This document shows positions 33,576 through 41,840 of a stretch of 64,000 nt of DNA, piece by piece. Source of the stretch: CAVDHB01 sp963608705 (GTDB taxonomy: Bacteria > Bacteroidota > Bacteroidia > Bacteroidales > Bacteroidaceae); the NCBI GenBank assembly GCA_963608705.1, contig CAVDHB010000046.1, forward strand, positions 6,376-70,375. The letters are read 5' to 3'. The position numbers and the translations under genes were made by a program. The notes under the pieces are model-generated. The model saw only the letters and a program-made list of their open reading frames with translations. It searched no databases and was not told the DNA's origin. Each line of letters starts with the position of its first letter. The stretch's first letter is position 1.

Positions 33576-36116
33576 TTAGAAATTGAAGGAAACGGTGCCA
33601 AGGATGTCTCGGGAACGGAGTGTGTAGCGGTTGATGATATGATAGTCGGCTGTCACGAGGTCTTGTTGATAGGTGTCCGTGTCAAAGATATTATGCGCCG
33701 TCAGGCTCAGTTCCACTCGTTTGAACGTATAGTTGACGGCCAAGTCTGAGAAAAACGCATTCTTGTGAAGCTCAGGATACTGCGACAGTGAATTGTTCCA
33801 TTTTAATAAAAGATTCTTCGTGAAAGAGAAGCATAGTCCGGCTCTGTGCTTGAGGTTACTTGTGCGTTTTTTTAGTCCTCCTCCGTTCATCTGGCTGTAA
33901 AGGGCGGAAGAGGCAAGCTCCAGAGACAGCCACTGGGCAGGACTTGCGCTGAATGACAGGTCACCGAACACCGTATGTTGGCGAATGTCTGTCAGTTGGT
34001 CGTGGTACATCCGCTTGTCGCGGGTGTCTGCATAATTACCTGACAAGGCGAGTACGGCTCTCCACCAGGGAAAAGATTCGCTCAGACGAAAACCTGTGTT
34101 CAGAGAGTGGCGGTTGAAATGTGCTATTTTGTATGTTGTCACGTACAGGGCGTTGTCATCGATGCGGCCTTGTAGCACTGCGTTCATTCTCCTTATCTGA
34201 TATAAAGTGTTCAGCGAGAAAAACAGTCCTTTGAGGGGTTGGGTGTATTCATAATGAAAGTTGAATGAATGGGCAGGCGCACGTTTTAATGCGGTTTTGC
34301 TTACGGTCACTGTGCGGAATGCGGTGTATAGTTTGTTCCCGTAAAGAGCTTGGAGGGATGGATAGGAGCTGCTGTAGTCATATCGCAGGGAAACTTTTGA
34401 CATACCGTTGAATTCGTATCGTGTGTTCAGCCCAGCTTCCGGCACTAAAGCAGACAGGTCTCCTGCTTCCCCGTGAATGTTCCACCATCTCAGTTTCACG
34501 TTGCCTTCCACTCTCAGTCCCTCCCTTTCAATGTAGACATTGGATGTTGCAAATGGCAAGACCTGGTTCAGCTTGCCTTGTCCTGTCTCTTTGCCGTTTT
34601 CCGTCGTGTGCATGGACTGGCGATGGTATTCGAAACCGATATTGTGCTTGAAGTTGAGTCCCAGCAAGCGGTTGTATATTGTCAGCTCATTGTAGGAATG
34701 GATGCTTTTGTAGCGCACTCCGGCTTTGTCCAGTACAAGGGTGTTCAGTCTTTGCGGCATATCATCATAGGAGAGCGACGACAGTATGGATACGGTGTTA
34801 CCCTGTGTGGAAGGTAGGGTGAGTTGGAAATTATGCAGAAAATACCGTTGGTCGGGTCTTGACCAGACCGTAGTGGGATGGCCGTTGATATAGGCGTTCC
34901 CCGTGCCGTAGGCCCATTTCATTGAAGCCTGTAGATTCTCTTTTATATATAGTTTGTCGCCATTATGTTCGAAGGCGAGGTTTACATCGGCGTTGTTTCG
35001 TCTTACTTTGTCTTGGTAGGATTCCGTCACTTGGATCGGCTTATCCGTGGAGATCAGGTAATCGGTGATAGTTTCATGTTCGCTTTGTGACACGTCATGG
35101 TAATAGCTTGCTTGAAATCTGAGCGTGGCGTTTTTGCCGATTCGTTGCAAGTGGTTGGTGGCCACAAGGTGGGACTGGTTGAAGAGGAACCGTTCTTTCG
35201 GAAAGTCTCCGGCGGAAGGAGTCAGTTCCGAAATGATTCCCGCTTCCATATCTGTTTCCCTTGTTCGCTCTTCCAACATTTGGGGTGTCACCTCAGCCAT
35301 AATATCGGCTCCCGTGTTGTTAGCCTTGTACAGAGTGAAATTCTGTGTGCGTTTCTTGAACAGCATCCCAATCAGTCGTCCGTCATATAATGCCTCCTTT
35401 TTCCCCTGTCCATAGCCACCTCCCAAGTCTGCGCTTCCCGTCAAGTTCAGTTTGGCGTTGTCTGTCAGTACAAGGTTGATAGCTGCCTGCTCACTGAATG
35501 TTTTTCCCCTCAGTGCGGCGATGGGTTGGTGGTTGCGCAGCACTTCCACGGTCTTTACCTTCTTGCGGTTCAGGTTGTTACTGGCCAGGGCATAGCGGTT
35601 GTTCATCAAGTCCATCCCTTCGATGTAGAATTTGTTGATAGCCGTGCCATTATACTCTATGGCACCGTTCTCTTTCACCTCTATACCGGGCATCTTTTTC
35701 AGCACATCCGCAATGCTTCGGTCTTGCTTTTGGGCGAATCCTGCCACAGAATAGGCCAGTGTGTCTCCCCTTTCTTGCAGACGGTTTGACTTGACCACCA
35801 CCTCCCGTAGTCTGGTGGAGGAGGTGGAAAGGTATATCTTCGGGTTGTTTTTCAGCGTATGGATGGTGATAGTTTGGGGAATATAGCCAAGTCCGGCCAC
35901 TTTTATCAACTTCAGTTTCTCTGTGTCGATGGTGAAATGTCCTTTCTCGTCTGTGGAGGTGTATGTTGACATTGTGCCGTCAGCCGTGAAAGCACGTACC
36001 ACTATACCATCCAGCGGACGTTGGGTGTCTTTTTTCAGTACGGTGCATTGCAGTTGCTGCGCCATACAGCACACCTTACCCATAGCCAAAAGTAAGATGA
36101 AGATAATCCTTCTCAT
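33576..36116 (-). CDS. Outer-membrane beta-barrel, TonB-receptor-like, GLPGLI-linked
   Basis: An 846-residue exported barrel: signal peptide (residues 1-19, ending CCMAQ), carboxypeptidase-regulatory-like domain (about 22-95), plug-like domain (RLREVVVKSNRLQERGDTL; DVLKKMPGIEVKENGAIEYN; INKFYIEGMDLMNNRYALAS) and a long barrel ending in FNF-like aromatics. It lacks a SusD partner. It is six bases downstream of two GLPGLI genes, a linkage repeated at 51333-54652, so the two types probably act together. The cargo is unknown. Confidence 0.8.
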   Translation of the reverse strand: MRRIIFILLLAMGKVCCMAQQLQCTVLKKDTQRPLDGIVVRAFTADGTMSTYTSTDEKGHFTIDTEKLKLIKVAGLGYIPQTITIHTLKNNPKIYLSTSSTRLREVVVKSNRLQERGDTLAYSVAGFAQKQDRSIADVLKKMPGIEVKENGAIEYNGTAINKFYIEGMDLMNNRYALASNNLNRKKVKTVEVLRNHQPIAALRGKTFSEQAAINLVLTDNAKLNLTGSADLGGGYGQGKKEALYDGRLIGMLFKKRTQNFTLYKANNTGADIMAEVTPQMLEERTRETDMEAGIISELTPSAGDFPKERFLFNQSHLVATNHLQRIGKNATLRFQASYYHDVSQSEHETITDYLISTDKPIQVTESYQDKVRRNNADVNLAFEHNGDKLYIKENLQASMKWAYGTGNAYINGHPTTVWSRPDQRYFLHNFQLTLPSTQGNTVSILSSLSYDDMPQRLNTLVLDKAGVRYKSIHSYNELTIYNRLLGLNFKHNIGFEYHRQSMHTTENGKETGQGKLNQVLPFATSNVYIEREGLRVEGNVKLRWWNIHGEAGDLSALVPEAGLNTRYEFNGMSKVSLRYDYSSSYPSLQALYGNKLYTAFRTVTVSKTALKRAPAHSFNFHYEYTQPLKGLFFSLNTLYQIRRMNAVLQGRIDDNALYVTTYKIAHFNRHSLNTGFRLSESFPWWRAVLALSGNYADTRDKRMYHDQLTDIRQHTVFGDLSFSASPAQWLSLELASSALYSQMNGGGLKKRTSNLKHRAGLCFSFTKNLLLKWNNSLSQYPELHKNAFFSDLAVNYTFKRVELSLTAHNIFDTDTYQQDLVTADYHIINRYTLRSRDILGTVSFNF

Positions 36117-36122
36117 TTCTGG

Positions 36123-36926
36123 TCAATAATCTAAGAACAAAGTGGTTTTAGGAGTGTATTTCAGTTCCTTACCATCAGGTCCATAGCCTGGTCCGTAATT
36201 CTTACCTGTCATTTTTGCCATGAAACCTACAGGATCTCTGTCACTTTCTCTACAGATTTCCATGTACTTTTGCCTTGTTGTTTTGATACTCTTTTTCAGG
36301 TTGGGTGGAGATATTCTTTCTCCGTGTCCGTTCTTTATCCCGATACAGTCAAGCTTAAATATACCGCTTTCATCCTTTGCGTAAAGAATCAAGCCGGGCA
36401 GTCCTCCCAGTTTCCATGGCCCGTTAGAGACGGGTATGTCTTCTGTATAATATACATGCCATCTCCGTCCACGGAAATGGCATACAGCAGATTGGCATTT
36501 GTAATTCAAAATCACTGTATCTTTTTTCTCCATTGTCCATGTTTGTTTCTCCATGGATTCCTCGTAATAGAAAGACTTATAAATTTTGTCTGTATATAGA
36601 ATCTGTCCTTTTTTGGGATAGTTCTTATATACACAATAATGGACGAATGCGGGAGGGTATTTCCCTCTTTCAGTCAAGATGGCGTTCAGACTCATACCTC
36701 GTGCTATCAGACTGTCTGTCACATGCTCACGTACCGCATCCCATCTGCTGTAGAAGCTGCTCATATTGCGGCCTATGTCCAATGTCATTTCTTCTGTCGT
36801 AATCTTTTTCTTTTCTTCCGTAAACCGCAGTTGCGCCATATAATATGCCCTCATCAGAATGGAGTCTTGGGCGAAAGAAGCCAAACTGAGGAAAACGGTC
36901 AGTAGTAAGCATAGTTTTCTTTTCAT
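36123..36926 (-). CDS. GLPGLI-family exported protein, copy 2
   Basis: A 267-residue protein with a signal peptide (ending LASFAQ) and the family signature GPWKLGGLPGLILYAKDES. It is a close paralogue of the upstream gene, sharing SILMRAYYMAQLRFTEE-like and KGQILYTDKIYKSFYYEESM-like stretches and an almost identical C-terminus (GPGYGPDGKELKYTPKT). GLPGLI proteins are widespread in Bacteroidota and have no established function. It lies 12 bases after its paralogue and six bases before the barrel gene. Confidence 0.88.
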   Translation of the reverse strand: MKRKLCLLLTVFLSLASFAQDSILMRAYYMAQLRFTEEKKKITTEEMTLDIGRNMSSFYSRWDAVREHVTDSLIARGMSLNAILTERGKYPPAFVHYCVYKNYPKKGQILYTDKIYKSFYYEESMEKQTWTMEKKDTVILNYKCQSAVCHFRGRRWHVYYTEDIPVSNGPWKLGGLPGLILYAKDESGIFKLDCIGIKNGHGERISPPNLKKSIKTTRQKYMEICRESDRDPVGFMAKMTGKNYGPGYGPDGKELKYTPKTTLFLDY

Positions 36927-36937
36927 TTCTATGTAAG

Positions 36938-37744
36938 TTAATAGTCTAAAAACAGTGCGGTCTTAGGAGGATATTTAAGTTCCTTGCCATCTGGTCCGTA
37001 TCCCGGACCATAATTATGGCCTATCATTTTAGCCATGAAACCTACAAAGTCCCGCTTACTTTCCCTACAGAGTTCCATGTATTTTGGTCGTGTTGTCTTT
37101 ATGCTTTTTTTCAGGTTGGGTAAGGTTATCCTTTCTCCGTGTCCGTTCTTTATGCCGATACAGTCAAATTTGAATATGCCGCTTTCATCCTTTGCGTAAA
37201 GAATCAATCCCGGCAGACCTCCCAGTTTCCATGGTCCATTCGCTATTGGTATATCATTCGTGTAGAACACATTCCAATGTCTGCCACGAAAGTCGCAGGA
37301 AGCAGCGTGACACTTGTAATCCAATATAACTGTATCTTTTTTCTCTATTTTCCAGACTTGTTTAGGCATGGATTCTTCGTAGTGGAAAGACTTCACGTTT
37401 CTGTCTGTATATAAGAGTAGTCCTTTTTGAGGGTAATTCTTGTAAACATGATAACGAAGTGATGCCGGAGGGTATTTTGCTCTTGCTGAAAGTATTGCGG
37501 CAAGACTCATTCCACGGGCTGCCATACTGTCTACCAAATGTGTACGCACGGCATCCCATCTACTGTAGAAATCACTCATATTGCGGCCTATGTCCAATGT
37601 CGTTTCTTCTGTCTTTATTTTTTTATTTTCTTCTGTAAATCGATACTGTGCTATATAGTAGGCTCTTATCAGAATGGAATCTTGGGCAAAAGCTGCCATA
37701 CTAATCAGACAGGTAAGCAGTAAGCATAGTTTCTTGTTTATCAT
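36938..37744 (-). CDS. GLPGLI-family exported protein, copy 1
   Basis: A 268-residue exported protein with signal peptide (ending AAFAQ), the GLPGLI signature GPWKLGGLPGLILYAKDES and a C-terminal GPGYGPDGKELKYPPKT. It begins the GLPGLI-GLPGLI-barrel operon. The start codon is only 32 bases downstream of a strong palindromic hairpin (37777-37806), so transcripts from the upstream small gene would have to pass this hairpin, or a promoter must lie in the short gap. Function unknown. Confidence 0.88.
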   Translation of the reverse strand: MINKKLCLLLTCLISMAAFAQDSILIRAYYIAQYRFTEENKKIKTEETTLDIGRNMSDFYSRWDAVRTHLVDSMAARGMSLAAILSARAKYPPASLRYHVYKNYPQKGLLLYTDRNVKSFHYEESMPKQVWKIEKKDTVILDYKCHAASCDFRGRHWNVFYTNDIPIANGPWKLGGLPGLILYAKDESGIFKFDCIGIKNGHGERITLPNLKKSIKTTRPKYMELCRESKRDFVGFMAKMIGHNYGPGYGPDGKELKYPPKTALFLDY

Positions 37745-37776
37745 ATTATAATTTTTATAATGAGGATATTAATGAA

Positions 37777-37806
37777 AACCCATATAGGATTAATCCTATA
37801 TGGGTT
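37777..37806 (-). terminator. Perfect palindrome between small-peptide gene and GLPGLI operon
   Basis: Arms AACCCATATAGGATT and AATCCTATATGGGTT are perfectly complementary (30 bases). On the minus strand it lies five bases after the small-peptide stop and is followed by TTTTC, a short terminator-like tail; on the plus strand it is followed by ATTTTTTAA. It may terminate the peptide gene, attenuate the GLPGLI operon, or both. Confidence 0.65.
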
Positions 37807-37811
37807 ATTTT

Positions 37812-37982
37812 TTAATTACAGTCTTCTTCTGAGAATCTGTTTAATGCCTCAACTGCTTGATCCATCGTGGCGTTATCCGCAATCCGATGTACAGTTCCAC
37901 AGTCAGTGATGACGTATTGAGGTGATGCGAAGGCTCCCATTGCTGGGCATGCCAATAAAGCGATTAAAAAAATCTTTTTCAT
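37812..37982 (-). CDS. Small secreted peptide upstream of GLPGLI operon
   Basis: A 56-residue reading frame starting MKKIFLIALLACPAMGAFAS, a good signal peptide with cleavage after AFA. The predicted mature part is about 37 residues, contains two cysteines (VITDCGTVH and the C-terminal EEDCN) and no known motif. Its stop is followed within six bases by a palindromic hairpin and then the two GLPGLI genes. It is too short for confident family assignment; signal peptide, start position and context argue that it is real. It could be a peptide handled by the GLPGLI/barrel proteins, or a short leader gene. Confidence 0.6.
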   Translation of the reverse strand: MKKIFLIALLACPAMGAFASPQYVITDCGTVHRIADNATMDQAVEALNRFSEEDCN

Positions 37983-38090
37983 GCTCCTTTGTTTTTAGTT
38001 CATTTTTGTGTTAGCCAACGGCTCTCTATGTCGTAGGTTCCTTTGTACAGTGAGGTCTGTATTATATCAATCCGGATTTGAATAATCTTT

Positions 38091-38483
38091 TTATGGTATT
38101 CTGACATTCTTTTCAATCAGCATCTTGCCATTAGATGTCACTATGAGGGTATATATGTCATTACCTAATTGGTTTAATCTGTAAGTTACAGCAGATTCTT
38201 CTGTGGCCAGAGGTAGATAATCTCTTATCACATCTGTATTGTTCTTTTGTATTTCTATTTCTACATTAGTAAATGCTTGTTTAAAGCGGACGCATATATT
38301 TTTAACATTCGGCATGTTCATAGTGTTGTACTGTATAGAACGCTGTGGAATCTTAATGGGTTTACTACAAACGCTGATTATATAAGTAGAATGAGCGTTG
38401 CTTATTTGCTTGTTGTTTTCTGAAGCCTGTGCATCAAACACAAGCGTCATCAATAGCCACAGTGTGATTAATATTCTATTCAT
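38091..38483 (-). CDS. Secreted DUF3244-like protein
   Basis: A 130-residue protein with a signal peptide (ending FDAQASE). The mature part is a small beta-sandwich: ICVRFKQAFTNVEIEIQKNN, then DYLPLATEESAVTYRLNQLG and IYTLIVTSNGKMLIEKNVRI. This pattern (a strand pair followed by a gly-containing hairpin and a C-terminal strand) resembles Bacteroides DUF3244 proteins, which have no known function. It has its own promoter at 38549-38580 and is divergent from the TPR/HTH regulator. Confidence 0.6.
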   Translation of the reverse strand: MNRILITLWLLMTLVFDAQASENNKQISNAHSTYIISVCSKPIKIPQRSIQYNTMNMPNVKNICVRFKQAFTNVEIEIQKNNTDVIRDYLPLATEESAVTYRLNQLGNDIYTLIVTSNGKMLIEKNVRIP

Positions 38484-38548
38484 AGATTACTGTTTTATTT
38501 GTTATTTCCCTTGTTTGTTATGGGATTCTCTTTTGATTTATCCGAAAG

Positions 38549-38580
38549 CAAAGTTATGTGTTCTGATTATAAGCACCAAA
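38549..38580 (-). promoter_or_regulatory. Promoter of the DUF3244-like gene
   Basis: Minus strand TTTG (complement of 38577-38580), 20 bases, TAACTTTG (complement of 38549-38556): a perfect Bacteroidota pair, about 65 bases before the start codon. Confidence 0.75.
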
Positions 38581-38604
38581 ATTTTGTAGAGAAATTTATA
38601 GGCG

Positions 38605-38692
38605 GCTGTCACATTTTGAAATGGAATAATAGCCATATAATCAGTGAATTAATAGAATAATGATTATGAATAATAACTCAAAATGTGACAGC
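38605..38692. repeat. 15-bp perfect inverted repeat with 58-bp spacer
   Basis: GCTGTCACATTTTGA (38605-38619) and its exact complement TCAAAATGTGACAGC (38678-38692) flank 58 AT-rich bases in the divergent region before the TPR/HTH gene. It could be a regulator binding pair, a cruciform, or the ends of an invertible segment. Confidence 0.85.
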
Positions 38693-38752
38693 TTTCTCAT
38701 CCGATTGAGTAGAAAAATACGCTTTGAAGGTTCGTTTTCTGATTATTTTCTT

Positions 38753-38760
38753 TACCTTTG
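38753..38760 (+). promoter_or_regulatory. -7 box abutting the TPR/HTH regulator start
   Basis: TACCTTTG fits TAnnTTTG and ends seven bases before the ATG at 38768. Transcription would begin at or near the start codon. The -33 region is not clear. Confidence 0.45.
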
Positions 38761-38767
38761 TCCTGTT

Positions 38768-40357
38768 ATGAATAGAAACTTTTTTAGGATATATATAGGT
38801 TCTGGGGGAATACTTTTTTTGTTAGTGATTCTTTCGCAGTTCACCTCTTGTGCCAGGCGTAGCGTGACCAGTCAGTTGGTGCGGATCGATACCTTGTTGC
38901 AACAAGACAAGCCAGACTCCGCTCTCTTGGGATTAAGCCAAATACACCAGTCTATGCTGAAAGACAAAGATGATTACGCTTATTATTGTTTGCTGAAGAC
39001 CCAGACCCTGTACCGTCTTTACAAACCCATCGGTGATTCATTGATAGATATCAGCGTCAAGCACTACAAGGCCATAGAGGATAGAAATAAACTGGCGAGA
39101 GCTTATTATTATAAAGGTAGTATCATGTACACAGCCAATGACAGACAAGGTGGCACGAAAGTGATGAAAGACGCAGAACAGCTAGTTCGGTATACAGATC
39201 CATGGACAGCGTATAAAATATACGAACGTTTGGCAGATATTAACTTCCGTCAAGATATTAGCATCCTCTCGATAAGTTATGCTCGACAGGCTCTGCGCTA
39301 TGCCAATCTCTTGCACAATGCAGACTGGCAATTATACTCCATGAATATGTTGGCTGAGAACTACAAATGTCTAAATAAGTCCGATAGTGTGGATTACTTT
39401 ATCAAGCAATGTCTGCCGTTGATAGGGAAATCCACAGGGGAGTTCAAAACCTATTTCCTTTCCAACATAGGGGAGTTCTATATCAAAAAGAATCCACGGC
39501 TTGCTGCACATTATTTCAAACTTGCCATGCGGCTAAGTCCAGACGTGCAGACATGCCATTCAATCGCTAAACTGTACTACAGCGAAGGGATGACCGACAA
39601 AGCGATGTCCCTTTGGAACAAGGCGGTTCAGACAGATGATGTGGATATAAAGTGGGAAATCTTGAGACAACTGTTTGAGGTGGCACGTAAGGAAGGCAAA
39701 AAAGACAAGGCTTTGGAAGTGGCCGGACAATTAATAGCCTTACAGGACAGTGTGAGAACACGAGATACAAAAGACACACTGTGGAACCTACAGACGAAAT
39801 ACGATCAGACTGTAGCTGAACAATCGGCTTTTCTTTGGGAAGTGGATGCGGTGGGGGCTGTGATATGTGCGATGTTGGTCATAGTGAGTGTGGTATTGTA
39901 TGCCCGTACACACTATGAGCGGCTGCAAAAACAATTGTCTGTTGACCGGGAGGAAATAAACACTTACAACCGACGGATTGCGGAGTTGGAGCGGGAGAAA
40001 CAAACAGACAGGCATGAAATCACCACTTTGTACAAGAAAATAGAGGAGGTCAAGGAGAGGCATTCGGGTATATTGGCCAATGGGAATAGACTGTATGACG
40101 AGCTTATGGGTGGCGGATCGACTGTAAGGTGGACAAGACAGGATTTCAAAGATTTCATTGAGTATTATAAGTTAAAGGACTTGCCGCTTGTCAATCGTCT
40201 GGAAAGTGAATACAAAAGTCTCTCCGCCCGTCAGATGACCATGGCTATCCTGATGGAAAAAGGGAAAGACGATGAGAAAATCTCTGCTTTAATGGGTGTC
40301 GGAGACAGTGCCGTGCGCATGACGAGACACAGGATTAGAAAAAATAAGATTGGGTGA
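38768..40357 (+). CDS. TPR, membrane-anchored regulator with C-terminal HTH
   Basis: A 529-residue protein from the start at 38768, which gives MNRNFFRIYIGSGGILFLLV and a lipobox-like FTSC; an upstream ATG at 38660 would add 36 residues including the right arm of the inverted repeat. Residues about 40-350 are TPR-like helices (AYYCLLKTQTLYRLY; AAHYFKLAMRLSPDV), then a transmembrane helix (AVICAMLVIVSVVLY), a coiled coil (YNRRIAELEREKQTDRHEIT) and a C-terminal helix-turn-helix (LSARQMTMAILMEKGKDDEK; SAVRMTRHRIRKNK). Bacteroidota regulators of this design sense periplasmic state and act on DNA. It lies upstream of the dgt, GH3 and SusCD genes, but a regulatory link is only inferred. Confidence 0.75.
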   Translation: MNRNFFRIYIGSGGILFLLVILSQFTSCARRSVTSQLVRIDTLLQQDKPDSALLGLSQIHQSMLKDKDDYAYYCLLKTQTLYRLYKPIGDSLIDISVKHYKAIEDRNKLARAYYYKGSIMYTANDRQGGTKVMKDAEQLVRYTDPWTAYKIYERLADINFRQDISILSISYARQALRYANLLHNADWQLYSMNMLAENYKCLNKSDSVDYFIKQCLPLIGKSTGEFKTYFLSNIGEFYIKKNPRLAAHYFKLAMRLSPDVQTCHSIAKLYYSEGMTDKAMSLWNKAVQTDDVDIKWEILRQLFEVARKEGKKDKALEVAGQLIALQDSVRTRDTKDTLWNLQTKYDQTVAEQSAFLWEVDAVGAVICAMLVIVSVVLYARTHYERLQKQLSVDREEINTYNRRIAELEREKQTDRHEITTLYKKIEEVKERHSGILANGNRLYDELMGGGSTVRWTRQDFKDFIEYYKLKDLPLVNRLESEYKSLSARQMTMAILMEKGKDDEKISALMGVGDSAVRMTRHRIRKNKIG

Positions 40358-40438
40358 ATTCCACAAGCGAATGTGAAATTTACTCAATCTTTTTGTAAAA
40401 GCATTCTCTTGGGGTTCTAAAATATGGAACAGAATCAG

Positions 40439-40446
40439 TACATTTG
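40439..40446 (+). promoter_or_regulatory. -7 box upstream of dgt
   Basis: TACATTTG fits TAnnTTTG, 45 bases before the chosen dgt start. A -33 TTTG at proper spacing is absent. Confidence 0.45.
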
Positions 40447-40490
40447 CCTGTGAATATTGAATGCTATCAGGATTATCAAAACGGCTCATT

Positions 40491-41828
40491 ATGGAATGGC
40501 GACAACTTATATCCAATAAACGCTTCGGCAAGGAAGAGGCGCACGACACGATGAAGGATGACCGCACGGTCTTCCAACGGGACTATGACCGGCTTATCTT
40601 CTCCGCTCCTTTCCGGCGGTTGCAGAACAAGACGCAGGTTTTTCCATTGCCCAACCAAATCTTTGTTCATAACCGCTTAACACATTCGCTGGAGGTGGCC
40701 AGTGTAGGACGTTCTTTGGGACATGATTCAGCGGCGTTGCTGCTGAAGAAACATCCTGAATTGAGGGATTCTCATTTGACGGAAGTGGGGAGTATCATCT
40801 CTGCTGCCTGTTTGGCGCACGACTTGGGGAATCCACCTTTCGGACATTCAGGTGAGAAGGCCATCAACTCTTACTTCAAGGAAGGGAACGGACTAAAGTA
40901 CAGGAAACATCTTTCCTCGCAGGAATGGAATGATTTCATCCATTTCGAGGGTAATGCCAACGCTTTCCGATTGCTTACCCACCAGTTTCAAGGCCGTCGG
41001 AAAGGCGGTTTCGTCATGACGTATACCATGCTTGCTTCCATCGTGAAATATCCTTGGTCATCTCTTTCGCCGGAAGCGGATCAAAAGGGTAAGTTGGGTT
41101 TCTTTAAAAGCGAGGAAGAGAGTTTCCAACGTATTGCGGATGAATTGGGACTGATTCGTCTCAGCGCACCGGGAGAACCTTTGCGCTATGTGCGTCATCC
41201 GTTTGTGTACTTAGTGGAGGCTGCGGACGACATCTGCTATGCGGTCATGGACATAGAGGATGCCTACAAGCTGAAATTGCTCACGCCTGCCGAGACAAGG
41301 GAGTTGCTGTTCGCTTTCCTGGAACCTGCTTTGCAGCAAAAGATACAAGAGGGCTTCCAGGTGGTTACGGATGAGAATGAGCAGATTGTGTACCTCCGTT
41401 CCATCGTCATCAATTGCCTGACGCAGGAGTGTACCCGCATTTTTGCCGAAGAGGAAGAACGTATTCTGAACGGCACGTTTGAGGGAGGATTGTTAAGCCA
41501 TATTGCGGAGAAACCCCGCAAGGCGTATGAGGCGTGCATGGAGGTGTCTAAAAGCAGGATATACCGATCCAAGGAGGTGGTGGACATCGAGTTGGCTGGT
41601 TTCAAGGTCATCTGTTCCTTGGCCGACATCTTTATTGATGCCGTGATTCATCCCGATCGCATCTATTCCAAATTGCTCATTGACCGTATTGCCTCTCAAT
41701 ATGAGGTGAAATCCCCTACTCTCTATGGTAAAATCTTGTCTGTGCTTGATTTCCTTTCGGGTACTACGGACGTGTTCGCCCTTGACCTCTATCGTAAAAT
41801 CAACGGTATCAGTATTCCCAACGTGTAA
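40491..41828 (+). CDS. dgt: Deoxyguanosinetriphosphate triphosphohydrolase-like protein
   Basis: HD-domain enzyme that hydrolyses dGTP (or other dNTPs) to the nucleoside and triphosphate. From the start at 40491 it is 445 residues; an in-frame ATG at 40461 would add ten unusual residues. Metal-site motifs are VHNRLTHSLEVASVGRSLGH, CLAHDLGNPPFGHSGE (His-Asp pair) and FEGNANAFRLLTHQF; a later AADDICYAVMDIEDA supplies the final aspartate. It is followed after 12 bases by the GH3 gene, an odd functional pairing that may just be transcriptional. Confidence 0.93.
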   Translation: MEWRQLISNKRFGKEEAHDTMKDDRTVFQRDYDRLIFSAPFRRLQNKTQVFPLPNQIFVHNRLTHSLEVASVGRSLGHDSAALLLKKHPELRDSHLTEVGSIISAACLAHDLGNPPFGHSGEKAINSYFKEGNGLKYRKHLSSQEWNDFIHFEGNANAFRLLTHQFQGRRKGGFVMTYTMLASIVKYPWSSLSPEADQKGKLGFFKSEEESFQRIADELGLIRLSAPGEPLRYVRHPFVYLVEAADDICYAVMDIEDAYKLKLLTPAETRELLFAFLEPALQQKIQEGFQVVTDENEQIVYLRSIVINCLTQECTRIFAEEEERILNGTFEGGLLSHIAEKPRKAYEACMEVSKSRIYRSKEVVDIELAGFKVICSLADIFIDAVIHPDRIYSKLLIDRIASQYEVKSPTLYGKILSVLDFLSGTTDVFALDLYRKINGISIPNV

Positions 41829-41840
41829 CTCTTATTCTGT

